Shown here: positions 38,285 through 44,717 of the stretch, in pieces
How the letters are laid out: every line of letters begins with the position of its first letter
How positions within the stretch are numbered: the first letter of the stretch is position 1
From: Streptomyces profundus
Lineage (GTDB): Bacteria > Actinomycetota > Actinomycetes > Streptomycetales > Streptomycetaceae
Assembly: GCF_020740535.1 (NCBI RefSeq)
Contig: NZ_CP082362.1
Span: 4,338,501-4,402,500 of the forward strand
Reading direction: 5' to 3'
DNA: 64,000 nt
Made by a program: the position numbers and the translations under genes
Notes under the pieces: model-generated
Database searches by the model: none
Told to the model about the DNA's origin: nothing
The model's input: only the letters and a program-made list of their open reading frames with translations

Positions 38285-39277
38285 TCAGCTGGTGAGCCAG
38301 CCCTGGGCCGCCGCCCGCACGCCCGCCTGGAAGCGGTTGGTGGCGTCCAGACGCTCCATCAGCTGGGCCACCACGCGGCTCACCGACCGCTGTGAGAGGC
38401 CGAGGCGTTCGGAGATCTCGTCGTTGGAGAGCCCGGCCGCCATCATCAGCAGCACATCGCGGTCCAGGCCCACGGGGGCGCTGGCCGCGCGGTCCGGCTC
38501 GGGGGGCTGCTCCGTGAACTCCTGCGCCTCGCTCCAGCAGAGGTGGAAGAACTGCCGGGCGTAGCCGACCACCGCCAGGTCGCGGACCAGGGCCACGCCG
38601 GCGGCCGTGTTGTCGATGTCCAGTGGCAGCACGGCCACGTCGCCGTCGTAGATCAGGAGGCGGGACGCCAGGACGCCGGTGGTGCGGGCCTCGCATCCGG
38701 CGGCGGCCAACCGCTCCACCTGGAGCGCCGTGGCGCGGTGCCGGCGGGCCGCGTGCTGGTAGAGGGAACGGATCCGCACGCCGCGTCGGAGGAGCCCGAG
38801 GCTGGACGGCAGCGAGGCACGCAGAGCCTCCTCCGGTTGGCCGCCGCCCGGGACGAGGGCGTCGAGGGACTCGGTGCAGGTGCGGGCCAGGTCGTCGATG
38901 ACGGCGCGGATGTTCTCGATGCCCTCGACCACCTCGATGCTGCTCCTGGCCGACCGCAGCGAGCGGGCCTGGAGGTAGTCCCCGGAGAGGGCGTGCAGCC
39001 GTTCCCTGGTGGCGGCCATCGCCACCCGCCGTTCCAGGATGGCGCCCTCGACCGGCGCCAGCAGGGACTCGGCGGCGTTCTCCGGGTTGATGGCCACCCA
39101 GCCGCCGCCGGGCGAGGGCTGGAGGAGGCCGAGCCGGGCGAGCCGTCGTTCGGCGTCCAGCACCTCCTCCACCGTCAGCTCCAGGAGCCCGGCCAACTCG
39201 GCGGCGTCGGCCGTGGGGTGGGTGACCCGGAGTTGGTAGATCCGTACCGTGGTGGCGTCGATCTCGTGGTCGATCAC
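38285..39277 (-). CDS. TrmB/LuxR-type regulator, tandem paralogue 1
   Basis: This 330-aa regulator starts at GTG 39277 with AGGGAAG upstream. It has an N-terminal TrmB-like winged helix (residues about 1-60, THPTADAAELAGLLELTVEEV). The middle is a helical segment with an exceptionally conserved block (about 110-150). A PLD-like sensor region (about 170-260, with SRLLIYDGDVAVLPLD) follows. The C-terminal LuxR HTH (about 265-328) reads DEISERLGLSQRSVSRVVAQLMERL. There is no receiver domain, so a ligand rather than phosphorylation is the likely input. It is paralogous to the gene at 39460-40443. Confidence 0.85.
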   Translation of the reverse strand: MIDHEIDATTVRIYQLRVTHPTADAAELAGLLELTVEEVLDAERRLARLGLLQPSPGGGWVAINPENAAESLLAPVEGAILERRVAMAATRERLHALSGDYLQARSLRSARSSIEVVEGIENIRAVIDDLARTCTESLDALVPGGGQPEEALRASLPSSLGLLRRGVRIRSLYQHAARRHRATALQVERLAAAGCEARTTGVLASRLLIYDGDVAVLPLDIDNTAAGVALVRDLAVVGYARQFFHLCWSEAQEFTEQPPEPDRAASAPVGLDRDVLLMMAAGLSNDEISERLGLSQRSVSRVVAQLMERLDATNRFQAGVRAAAQGWLTS

Positions 39278-39459
39278 GTCAGTCGCTTCCCTGTCGGGAC
39301 AACCTGTGCTGGGGCAACAGAGGTTCGAAGACAGTTGGGGTAGGACAGTCGAGGACGGTCGCTTGCGGGACTCTGGCGGGACTCTTGCGGGAATGGGGAG
39401 GTAGGGGACGGTCGGTGGGGGAGTGACGCGCGGGCCCGGGGGCGTGGAGCGCGCAGGGG
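39278..39459. promoter_or_regulatory. Upstream region of regulator 1 with 11-bp phased repeats
   Basis: Three 11-bp steps built on GCGGGACTCT occur at 39364-39396, the third degenerate. GACAGTT/GACAGTC/GACGGTC elements occur at 39330, 39344 and 39354. Repeats spaced one helical turn apart are typical of operators read on one DNA face. No clear -10/-35 was assigned. Confidence 0.4.
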
Positions 39460-40443
39460 TCAGGTGAGCCAGCCCTGGAGCGCCGCCCGCGCCCCGGCCT
39501 GGAACCTGCTGTCGGCGCCGAGGCGTTCCATCAGCCTGGCGACGATCCTGCTGACCGACCGTGGTGACATGCCGAGTTGGTGGGCGATGGCCTCGTCCTT
39601 CTTGCCGGCGGCCATCAACACCAGGACGTCCCGCTCCACATCGCTGGGCTCGCTGCCCGAGCGTTGGTCCTCCTCGGCGAAGTCGATCGCGCGGTCCCAG
39701 TAGTGCTCGAAGAGCTGCTGAAGGAAGTTGAGCACGGCGGGAGCCCGCACCAGGGCGACGCCCGCTGCCGTGTGCAGTGGATCGATCGGCAGGACCGCGC
39801 AGCTGGCATCGTAGATCAGCATCCGGGAGGGCAGCACGCTGGCACTGCGCACCTGCGCACCGGCGCCCACCAGGGTCGCCGCGTAGACCACGGTGGCCCG
39901 GTGCTTGCGCGCGGTGTGCTGGAACAGCATGCGGGTCTTCACCCCGCGTTCGAGCGTCTCCAGGTCCAGCGGGGTGGCCGCGCGGATGGCGCCCTCCGGC
40001 TGGCCGCCGCCCGGGACGAGGGCGTCGAGGGTCTCGGTGCAGGTGCGGGCCAGGTCGTCGATGACGGCGCGGATGTTCTCGATGCCCTCGACGACCTCGA
40101 TGCTGCTCTTGGCCGAGCGCATCGAGCGCGCCTCCAGGTAGTCGCCGGAGAGCGCGTGCAGCCTGGCCCTGGTCGCGGCCATCGCGATCCGCCGCTGGAG
40201 GATGTCCTGTTCGAGCGGCGCCAACAGGGCGTCGGCCGCGCTCTCCGGGCTGATGGCCACCCGGCCGCCGCTGGGCGAGGTGCGCAACAGGCCAAGTGTG
40301 AAGAGGCGTTCCTCGGACGAGGCGACCTCGTCCTCGGTCAATCCGGCGCGGGTCGCGATCTGACCCACGGAATCTGTGGGATGGATCACGCGCAGCCGGT
40401 AGACTCGGGTCGCCGCTGCGTCTATTTCGCCGGATTCGTGCAC
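39460..40443 (-). CDS. TrmB/LuxR-type regulator, tandem paralogue 2
   Basis: A 327-aa protein with the same architecture as its neighbour: TrmB-like winged helix (about residues 10-60), conserved linker block RSAKSSIEVVEGIENIRAV, PLD-like sensor (SRMLIYDASCAVLPID) and a C-terminal LuxR HTH (EAIAHQLGMSPRSVSRIVARLMERL). It starts at GTG 40443 and is transcribed divergently from the 44-aa peptide gene, 160 bp between starts. This position makes it the best candidate regulator of the peptide/ATP-grasp genes. Its ligand is unknown; the peptide or its fragment is an attractive guess. Confidence 0.85.
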   Translation of the reverse strand: MHESGEIDAAATRVYRLRVIHPTDSVGQIATRAGLTEDEVASSEERLFTLGLLRTSPSGGRVAISPESAADALLAPLEQDILQRRIAMAATRARLHALSGDYLEARSMRSAKSSIEVVEGIENIRAVIDDLARTCTETLDALVPGGGQPEGAIRAATPLDLETLERGVKTRMLFQHTARKHRATVVYAATLVGAGAQVRSASVLPSRMLIYDASCAVLPIDPLHTAAGVALVRAPAVLNFLQQLFEHYWDRAIDFAEEDQRSGSEPSDVERDVLVLMAAGKKDEAIAHQLGMSPRSVSRIVARLMERLGADSRFQAGARAALQGWLT

Positions 40444-40603
40444 GCTCTTCTTCCTCGAACGACGTCGGCCAGCCCCTTGGCGTCAACTTGACAGGCGAGA
40501 TGATGCCACAGTGACTCTATCGACTTCTCCGTGAATGCTCGTGAGCATGATTGCGCCAGCATGCCACTCATGTTCGTCTATGTGGACACGGAAGAGGGAA
40601 CCC
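40444..40603. promoter_or_regulatory. Divergent promoter region of regulator 2 and the peptide gene
   Basis: The palindrome GTCAAcTTGAC (40482-40492) gives back-to-back -35-like hexamers: TTGACA (40488-40493) for the plus strand and TTGACG for the minus strand. The best plus-strand -10 at 17-bp spacing is a weak GTGACT (40511-40516). A perfect 6-2-6 palindrome lies downstream at 40535-40548. The block is clearly less GC-rich than its flanks. Confidence 0.5.
40535..40548. promoter_or_regulatory. Perfect palindrome, candidate LuxR-type operator
   Basis: ATGCTC-GT-GAGCAT is an exact inverted repeat with a 2-bp centre. It is placed 56 bp before the peptide start and just downstream of the predicted promoter, as expected for a repressor operator. 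The size suits a dimeric HTH regulator such as the adjacent LuxR-type proteins. Confidence 0.45.
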
Positions 40604-40738
40604 GTGAAGAAGTTTGCTCTCGCCCTTAGCGCAGCCCTTTTGGCCGTGGCTGTGTCCGGAGGAGTAGCCGTCGCTCAGGGCTCCGCCTCGGAATCCAGTT
40701 CGACCCAGGCCATCTCCACTCTCAACATCTGGGCCTGA
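40604..40738 (+). CDS. 44-aa secreted small peptide (candidate signal or precursor peptide)
   Basis: The frame starts at GTG 40604 with GAAGAGGGA at 40591-40598. It has a textbook Sec signal peptide: basic KK, then a hydrophobic Leu/Ala/Val core to about residue 24, with Ala-x-Ala cleavage before about residue 25. This releases a 20-residue peptide that ends STLNIWA. The released part has Ser/Thr-rich spacing and no Cys. The gene lies 22 bp upstream of the ATP-grasp gene on the same strand. Codon usage is less GC-biased than neighbours. It matches no family I recognise; a pheromone-like or enzymatically modified peptide is inferred. Confidence 0.7.
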   Translation: MKKFALALSAALLAVAVSGGVAVAQGSASESSSTQAISTLNIWA

Positions 40739-40760
40739 TCGGGGCTCTCGGAGGGTCCGC

Positions 40761-42011
40761 GTGAGCAGCGAGGGCGGCATGACCAAGCCACCGGCGCCGA
40801 TGGCGGTGCTGCTCAGCCCGCGGCGATCCGTGGTCGAGGCCGCCAGCGCTGTCGGTGCTCGCAGCCTGGTCCTCGCGCCGGACCTTTCGAGCCCCGATGT
40901 CCGGGAGGCCGTGGAACTGGCCGACGAGGCCATGACCGTGGAGTGGTCCGACCACTCGCGGTTGATGATGTCCATCGGCCATCTCGCGAACCTTCCCGCC
41001 AGGATCTCCGTCTTCGGGTTCGCCGAGGCCAGCGCGCTCGCGGCGGCCAGGGCCAACGAGGTGCTGCGTTTTCCTGGCAATCCCCATGCGGCCGTCGCGT
41101 ACCTCACGGACAAGGCGGCCCTGCGTGGCAAGGTCAACCAGCTCACCGGTGCCCCCGTCCGGTTCGAGCAGTGCGACCGCGCCGCACACCTGGAAGCCGC
41201 CGCCGCGCGTGTGGGCTTTCCCTGTGTGGCCAAGCCACGCACCGGGTTCGGCGGCCAGGGCGTCCATCTGCTGCGTGACGCGGCGGACGCGGCGCTCCTG
41301 GCCGCCGGACTGGCGGCCGAGCCCGCCCTGATCGTCGAGGAGTTCCTGGAAGGCCCCGAGTTCAGCGTGGAGGCCCACTCCAGGGCCGGCACGCACACGA
41401 TCCTGGCGGTGTCCAGGAAGTACACCTCCGGCATACCGGAGGGCACCGAGACGGGCTACGACCTGCCGGCGGAACTGGATGAGGAAACGACTCAGCAGAT
41501 CCACCAGTTGGTGGTGGCCACCCTCAACACCGCGGGGCACCGCAGCGGCCCCTCCCAGACCGAGGTGATCCTCACCAAGGCGGGGCCACGCCTGATCGAG
41601 TCGCACGCCCACCCCGGTGAGGACTGGATCAGCGACCTGCTGTTGCTGGCCGAGGGCCCCGACCTCGCGGCCCTCGCCATCGCCACCGCGCTCGATCTGC
41701 CCCAGCCGGCCAGCCAACCGCCGCGCCGCTATGCGGGCATCCGTCAACTGCGTCTGCCGCCAGGGGTGTTGGCGGCAGTGGAGGGCGTCAGCGAGGCGTT
41801 GGCGCTGCCCGGGGTGACCGGGGTCGAGATCTCCGTCCCCCTGGGCGGCCATGTTCCGGAGACCACCAGCCGGGTCGCCGGACATGGCTGCGTCACCGCG
41901 GTCAGCGACGGGCCCCAGGCGCTGGAAGCCGTGCTCAGAAAGGCACAGGACACCCTGCGGCCGATCGTGGTGCCCGTGTCCGCAAGCGAGGAGGAGCACT
42001 CTGCTGCCTGA
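40761..42011 (+). CDS. ATP-grasp domain protein, probable carboxylate-amine ligase
   Basis: The 416-aa protein has a pre-ATP-grasp N-terminal region (about residues 1-120). The glycine-rich nucleotide loop is VAKPRTGFGGQGVHLL (about 155-170), followed by LIVEEFLEGPEFSVEAH. The metal/acceptor region is SQTEVILTKAGPRLIESHAHPGEDW (about residues 255-280, split here only by family comparison). Family members of this type, such as L-amino-acid ligases, form acyl-phosphates and join carboxylates to amines. The usual Arg in ESHxRPGGD is replaced (ESHAHPGED). GTG 40761 has GGAGGG upstream; ATG 40779 is an alternative. Substrate unknown. Confidence 0.82.
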   Translation: MSSEGGMTKPPAPMAVLLSPRRSVVEAASAVGARSLVLAPDLSSPDVREAVELADEAMTVEWSDHSRLMMSIGHLANLPARISVFGFAEASALAAARANEVLRFPGNPHAAVAYLTDKAALRGKVNQLTGAPVRFEQCDRAAHLEAAAARVGFPCVAKPRTGFGGQGVHLLRDAADAALLAAGLAAEPALIVEEFLEGPEFSVEAHSRAGTHTILAVSRKYTSGIPEGTETGYDLPAELDEETTQQIHQLVVATLNTAGHRSGPSQTEVILTKAGPRLIESHAHPGEDWISDLLLLAEGPDLAALAIATALDLPQPASQPPRRYAGIRQLRLPPGVLAAVEGVSEALALPGVTGVEISVPLGGHVPETTSRVAGHGCVTAVSDGPQALEAVLRKAQDTLRPIVVPVSASEEEHSAA

Positions 42012-42027
42012 GCTGTCCCGCCCGCTG

Positions 42028-43032
42028 GTGCCGCCGAGCAGCCCGGCCCCGCGCGCGGATCTGCTGCTCCCCTTCCACGGTGTTCTCGCACGTCCCTTCG
42101 ACCGTGCCAGCTACTACGTGCTGGAGCGGATGGACGCGGTGGGAGCCGTGGAACAGCGGGGTGTGATCGGCGCGTTGAGCCTACTGGGGGTGGAGAGCGG
42201 GCACGTCCTGCGCCATCAGCAGGTGGGCGAGTCCGCCGTCCGGCTCCAGGCCAGGCTGCTCAAGGAGCGCGGCGGCAGCGTCGATCCGCTGCTGTTGGCC
42301 GCGCCCAGCCTGGGCGCCTTCCGCGTCTGCGTCGAGGAGACCGTGCGCCGGCCGGCCGACGAGGAGTTGGGCACCCCGGAGGGCGGCGTGCAGCGGCTCT
42401 GGGTGTGCGACGCGTCCTGGGCGCTCGATCCGCCCCCGCTGCCCCCGCTGCTGCTGGCCGACGGCCACCACCGGCTTGAGGCCGCGCGCCGGCTGTACCG
42501 CGCGCATCCGGGCGCGGTGGGGGACCGGCTGCTGGCCCTGGTCGTCGACTACCGGCAGTACCCGTTGACGCTGTCGGCCACCCACCGCGTGGTGCCGGGG
42601 CTCGACCTGGACCGGGCGGTGCGCTCCGCCGCCCGGATCGCCCGGGTGCGTGAACTGCCGCCCGCCCAGCGGCCGGTGCCCCTCCCGGGCACCTACCTGC
42701 TGACCGGGCACGGGCGGATCTGGGGCCTGTCGGAGATCTCACCGGTCGCCCTCGCCGGCCGGCTGCGCGCGCTGCCGGCCGAGTGGGTCGAGCTGCCGGC
42801 GGCGATCAGCGACCATGTGCTGATCCCGGCGCTCTGCGAGGACCAGCAGCTGATGCCGATACCCCGCTACACCAGCCAGTACCCGGCGTCCGACGAGGTG
42901 GGGCTGATCCTGCCGCCGCCCACCTGGGACCAGATCTGGGCGGGCGCCGCCAGCGGCGCCGGGATGCCGCCGAAGAGCACCCATCTGGGTCCTTCGCCGG
43001 TCAGCGGCGGCCCGCTGGACCGTCCCGGCTGA
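42028..43032 (+). CDS. DUF1015/SerK-like protein
   Basis: A 334-aa protein of the DUF1015 family, related to archaeal free-serine kinase SerK and to SbnI, with the hallmark LLLADGHHRLEAA (about residues 145-157). The C-terminal MPPKSTHLGPSPVSG resembles the family's PKST-x-F-x-PK end. SerK-type enzymes make O-phosphoserine; whether this one does is untested. The start is uncertain. GTG 42028 is used, but GAGGAGGAG at 41988-41996 would fit a CTG start at 42001 or 42004 overlapping the ATP-grasp stop. It is co-directional and probably coupled with the ATP-grasp gene. Confidence 0.75.
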   Translation: MPPSSPAPRADLLLPFHGVLARPFDRASYYVLERMDAVGAVEQRGVIGALSLLGVESGHVLRHQQVGESAVRLQARLLKERGGSVDPLLLAAPSLGAFRVCVEETVRRPADEELGTPEGGVQRLWVCDASWALDPPPLPPLLLADGHHRLEAARRLYRAHPGAVGDRLLALVVDYRQYPLTLSATHRVVPGLDLDRAVRSAARIARVRELPPAQRPVPLPGTYLLTGHGRIWGLSEISPVALAGRLRALPAEWVELPAAISDHVLIPALCEDQQLMPIPRYTSQYPASDEVGLILPPPTWDQIWAGAASGAGMPPKSTHLGPSPVSGGPLDRPG

Positions 43033-43036
43033 GCCG

Positions 43037-43073
43037 GGCGGCCCCCGGTGTTCTCACGTGGGGTCGGGCCGCC
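43037..43073 (+). terminator. Weak hairpin after the DUF1015 gene
   Basis: GGCGGCCC (43037-43044) pairs with GGGCCGCC (43066-43073) across a 21-nt loop, 5 bp after the stop. It would close the peptide/ATP-grasp/DUF1015 transcription unit before narK. Confidence 0.45.
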
Positions 43074-43086
43074 GGGTGAGACCGAG

Positions 43087-43102
43087 GTTTCGTCCACGTC
43101 AC
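43087..43102 (-). promoter_or_regulatory. Candidate GlnR half-box upstream of narK
   Basis: Read on the minus strand the site is GTGAC-GTGGAC-GAAAC, an exact match to the actinomycete GlnR pattern gTnAC-n6-GAAAC. It ends 81 bp before the narK start. Only one such half-site pair is well matched; the neighbouring 11-bp steps are weak. Confidence 0.5.
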
Positions 43103-43182
43103 CTCCCGCCAACAGCCCGGAAGCGCGGCGTTCCTAACTTCGGCGGTACGACCCACCGGACCCGGATGTCGCTGGAGGCGCC

Positions 43183-44580
43183 ATGACAGTCACCCAACCG
43201 AAGTCCGCCCGCCGTGGTGGGCGTTGGATCGAGGAGTGGGATCCCGAGGACGAGCACTTCTGGCGCACCAGGGGCGAGCCGATCGCCCGCCGGAACCTGG
43301 CGTTCTCCATCCTCTCCGAGCACATCGGCTTCTCCATCTGGACGCTGTGGTCGGTGCTGGTGCTCTTCATGGGCGACGAGTACGGCATCGACGCGGCGGG
43401 GAAGTTCTTCCTGGTCTCGGTGGCGACCCTGGTGGGCGCGGTGGTCCGGGTGCCCTACACGTTCGCCGTCGCGCGGTTCGGCGGGCGCAACTGGACGGTG
43501 GTCTCCGCCTCGTTGCTGCTGCTGCCGACCGTCGCGGCGTGGGTGGTGATGGAGCCAGGCACCTCGTACAGCACGTTCCTGTGGGTCGCCGTCCTCACCG
43601 GCGTCGGCGGGGGCAACTTCGCGTCCTCGATGACCAACATCAACGCGTTCTTCCCGCTGCGTAAGAAGGGCTGGGCGCTGGGCCTGAACGCGGGCGGCGG
43701 CAACATCGGGGTGCCCGTGATCCAGCTGGTCGGCCTGCTGGTGATCGCGGTCGTCGGGGACGGCAGCCCCCGGGTGCTGCTCGCCGTGTACGCGCCGCTG
43801 ATCGTGCTGGCCACGGTGCTGGCCTGGCGCTACATGGACAATCTCGCGCCGGTCACCAACGACACCGGGGCCGCCCGCGAATCGGTCCGGGACGCGCACA
43901 CCTGGATCATGTCGTTCCTGTACATCGGCACCTTCGGCTCCTTCATCGGCTACAGCTTCGCGTTCGGCCTGGTGCTCCAGAACCAGTTCGACCGGACCCC
44001 GTTGCAGGCCGCCTCGATCACCTTCGTCGGGCCGCTGCTCGGCTCGTTGGTGCGGCCGATCGGCGGTCTGGCGGCCGACCGGTTCGGCGGCGCGCGGATC
44101 ACCCTGGCCACCTTCGTCGGCATGGCGGTGGCCACCGGCGTGGTGATCGCGGCCTCGCGGGCCGAGTCGCTGCCCGTCTTCCTCGTCGGCTTCACCGCGC
44201 TCTTCGTGCTCAGCGGCGTCGGCAACGGATCGACGTACAAGATGATTCCGGGGATCTACCAGGCCAAGGCCAGGTCCCTCGGCCTGACCGGGGACGCGGC
44301 GGCGGCCTACGGGCGCCGGCTCTCCGGCGCCGCGATCGGCCTGATCGGCGCGGTGGGCGCGCTGGGCGGCCTCGGCATCAACCTCGCCTTCCGGCAGTCC
44401 TTCCTCGCCACCGGCTCGGGCGCGAGCGCGTTCACCGCGTTTCTCGCCTTCTACGCCGCGTGTTCCGTCGTCACCTGGGCCGTATACCTGCGCGGCGGCG
44501 GCCGGTCGGGGGCGTCGGCCGGCGGCCGGGTCGCCGCCGGGAGTCGGTCCAGCGAGGAGCCCGCCTACGTGGGGGTGTGA
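43183..44580 (+). CDS. narK: NarK-type nitrate/nitrite transporter
   Basis: This 465-aa major facilitator has about 12 predicted helices and both nitrate-signature-like segments: VLTGVGGGNFASSMTNINAF (about residue 138) and FVLSGVGNGSTYKMIP (about residue 345). It starts at ATG 43183 and carries an acidic N-terminal extension (WIEEWDPEDEHFWRTRGE) typical of actinobacterial NarK. It exports or imports nitrate/nitrite at the cytoplasmic membrane. nnaR, the nitrite-assimilation regulator, follows directly, and a GlnR-like site precedes it. Confidence 0.93.
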   Translation: MTVTQPKSARRGGRWIEEWDPEDEHFWRTRGEPIARRNLAFSILSEHIGFSIWTLWSVLVLFMGDEYGIDAAGKFFLVSVATLVGAVVRVPYTFAVARFGGRNWTVVSASLLLLPTVAAWVVMEPGTSYSTFLWVAVLTGVGGGNFASSMTNINAFFPLRKKGWALGLNAGGGNIGVPVIQLVGLLVIAVVGDGSPRVLLAVYAPLIVLATVLAWRYMDNLAPVTNDTGAARESVRDAHTWIMSFLYIGTFGSFIGYSFAFGLVLQNQFDRTPLQAASITFVGPLLGSLVRPIGGLAADRFGGARITLATFVGMAVATGVVIAASRAESLPVFLVGFTALFVLSGVGNGSTYKMIPGIYQAKARSLGLTGDAAAAYGRRLSGAAIGLIGAVGALGGLGINLAFRQSFLATGSGASAFTAFLAFYAACSVVTWAVYLRGGGRSGASAGGRVAAGSRSSEEPAYVGV

Positions 44581-44591
44581 GCCCGGCGCAC

Positions 44592-44624
44592 CGCCCGACC
44601 CTCGCGATCCACGCGGGTCGGGCG
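44592..44624 (+). terminator. narK terminator hairpin
   Basis: CGCCCGACCCTCGCG (44592-44606) pairs with CGCGGGTCGGGCG (44612-44624), leaving a 2-nt bulge and an ATCCA loop. It begins 12 bp after the narK stop. Confidence 0.7.
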
Positions 44625-44650
44625 TAACACCGGGGTAACCCAGGGGAACC
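44624..44650 (+). promoter_or_regulatory. GlnR-like 11-bp-phased repeats upstream of nnaR
   Basis: The elements GTAAC, GTAAC and GAACC are each separated by six bases (44624-44628, 44635-44639, 44646-44650). This reproduces the helical phasing of GlnR boxes, with one mismatch in the second and third elements. It lies 68-94 bp upstream of the nnaR start. Confidence 0.45.
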
Positions 44651-44717
44651 TGGCCCGTCATGGCAGATTGGCAGGGTCAGCCGCACGCTATCGATCACAG
44701 GTGGAACGGTCAGGCCG

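Noticed and set aside
39278..40486. Single 733-codon minus-strand frame joining regulator 1 to upstream DNA
   Set aside because: Residues before GTG 39277 are an out-of-frame reading of regulator 2 and of the 182-bp gap. The homology and Shine-Dalgarno place the start at 39277.
40604..42011. Graspetide (microviridin-like) RiPP cluster
   Set aside because: The peptide has a Sec signal rather than a PFFARFL-type leader and lacks the Thr/Ser plus Asp/Glu cross-link pattern. The ATP-grasp protein looks like an amino-acid-ligase type.
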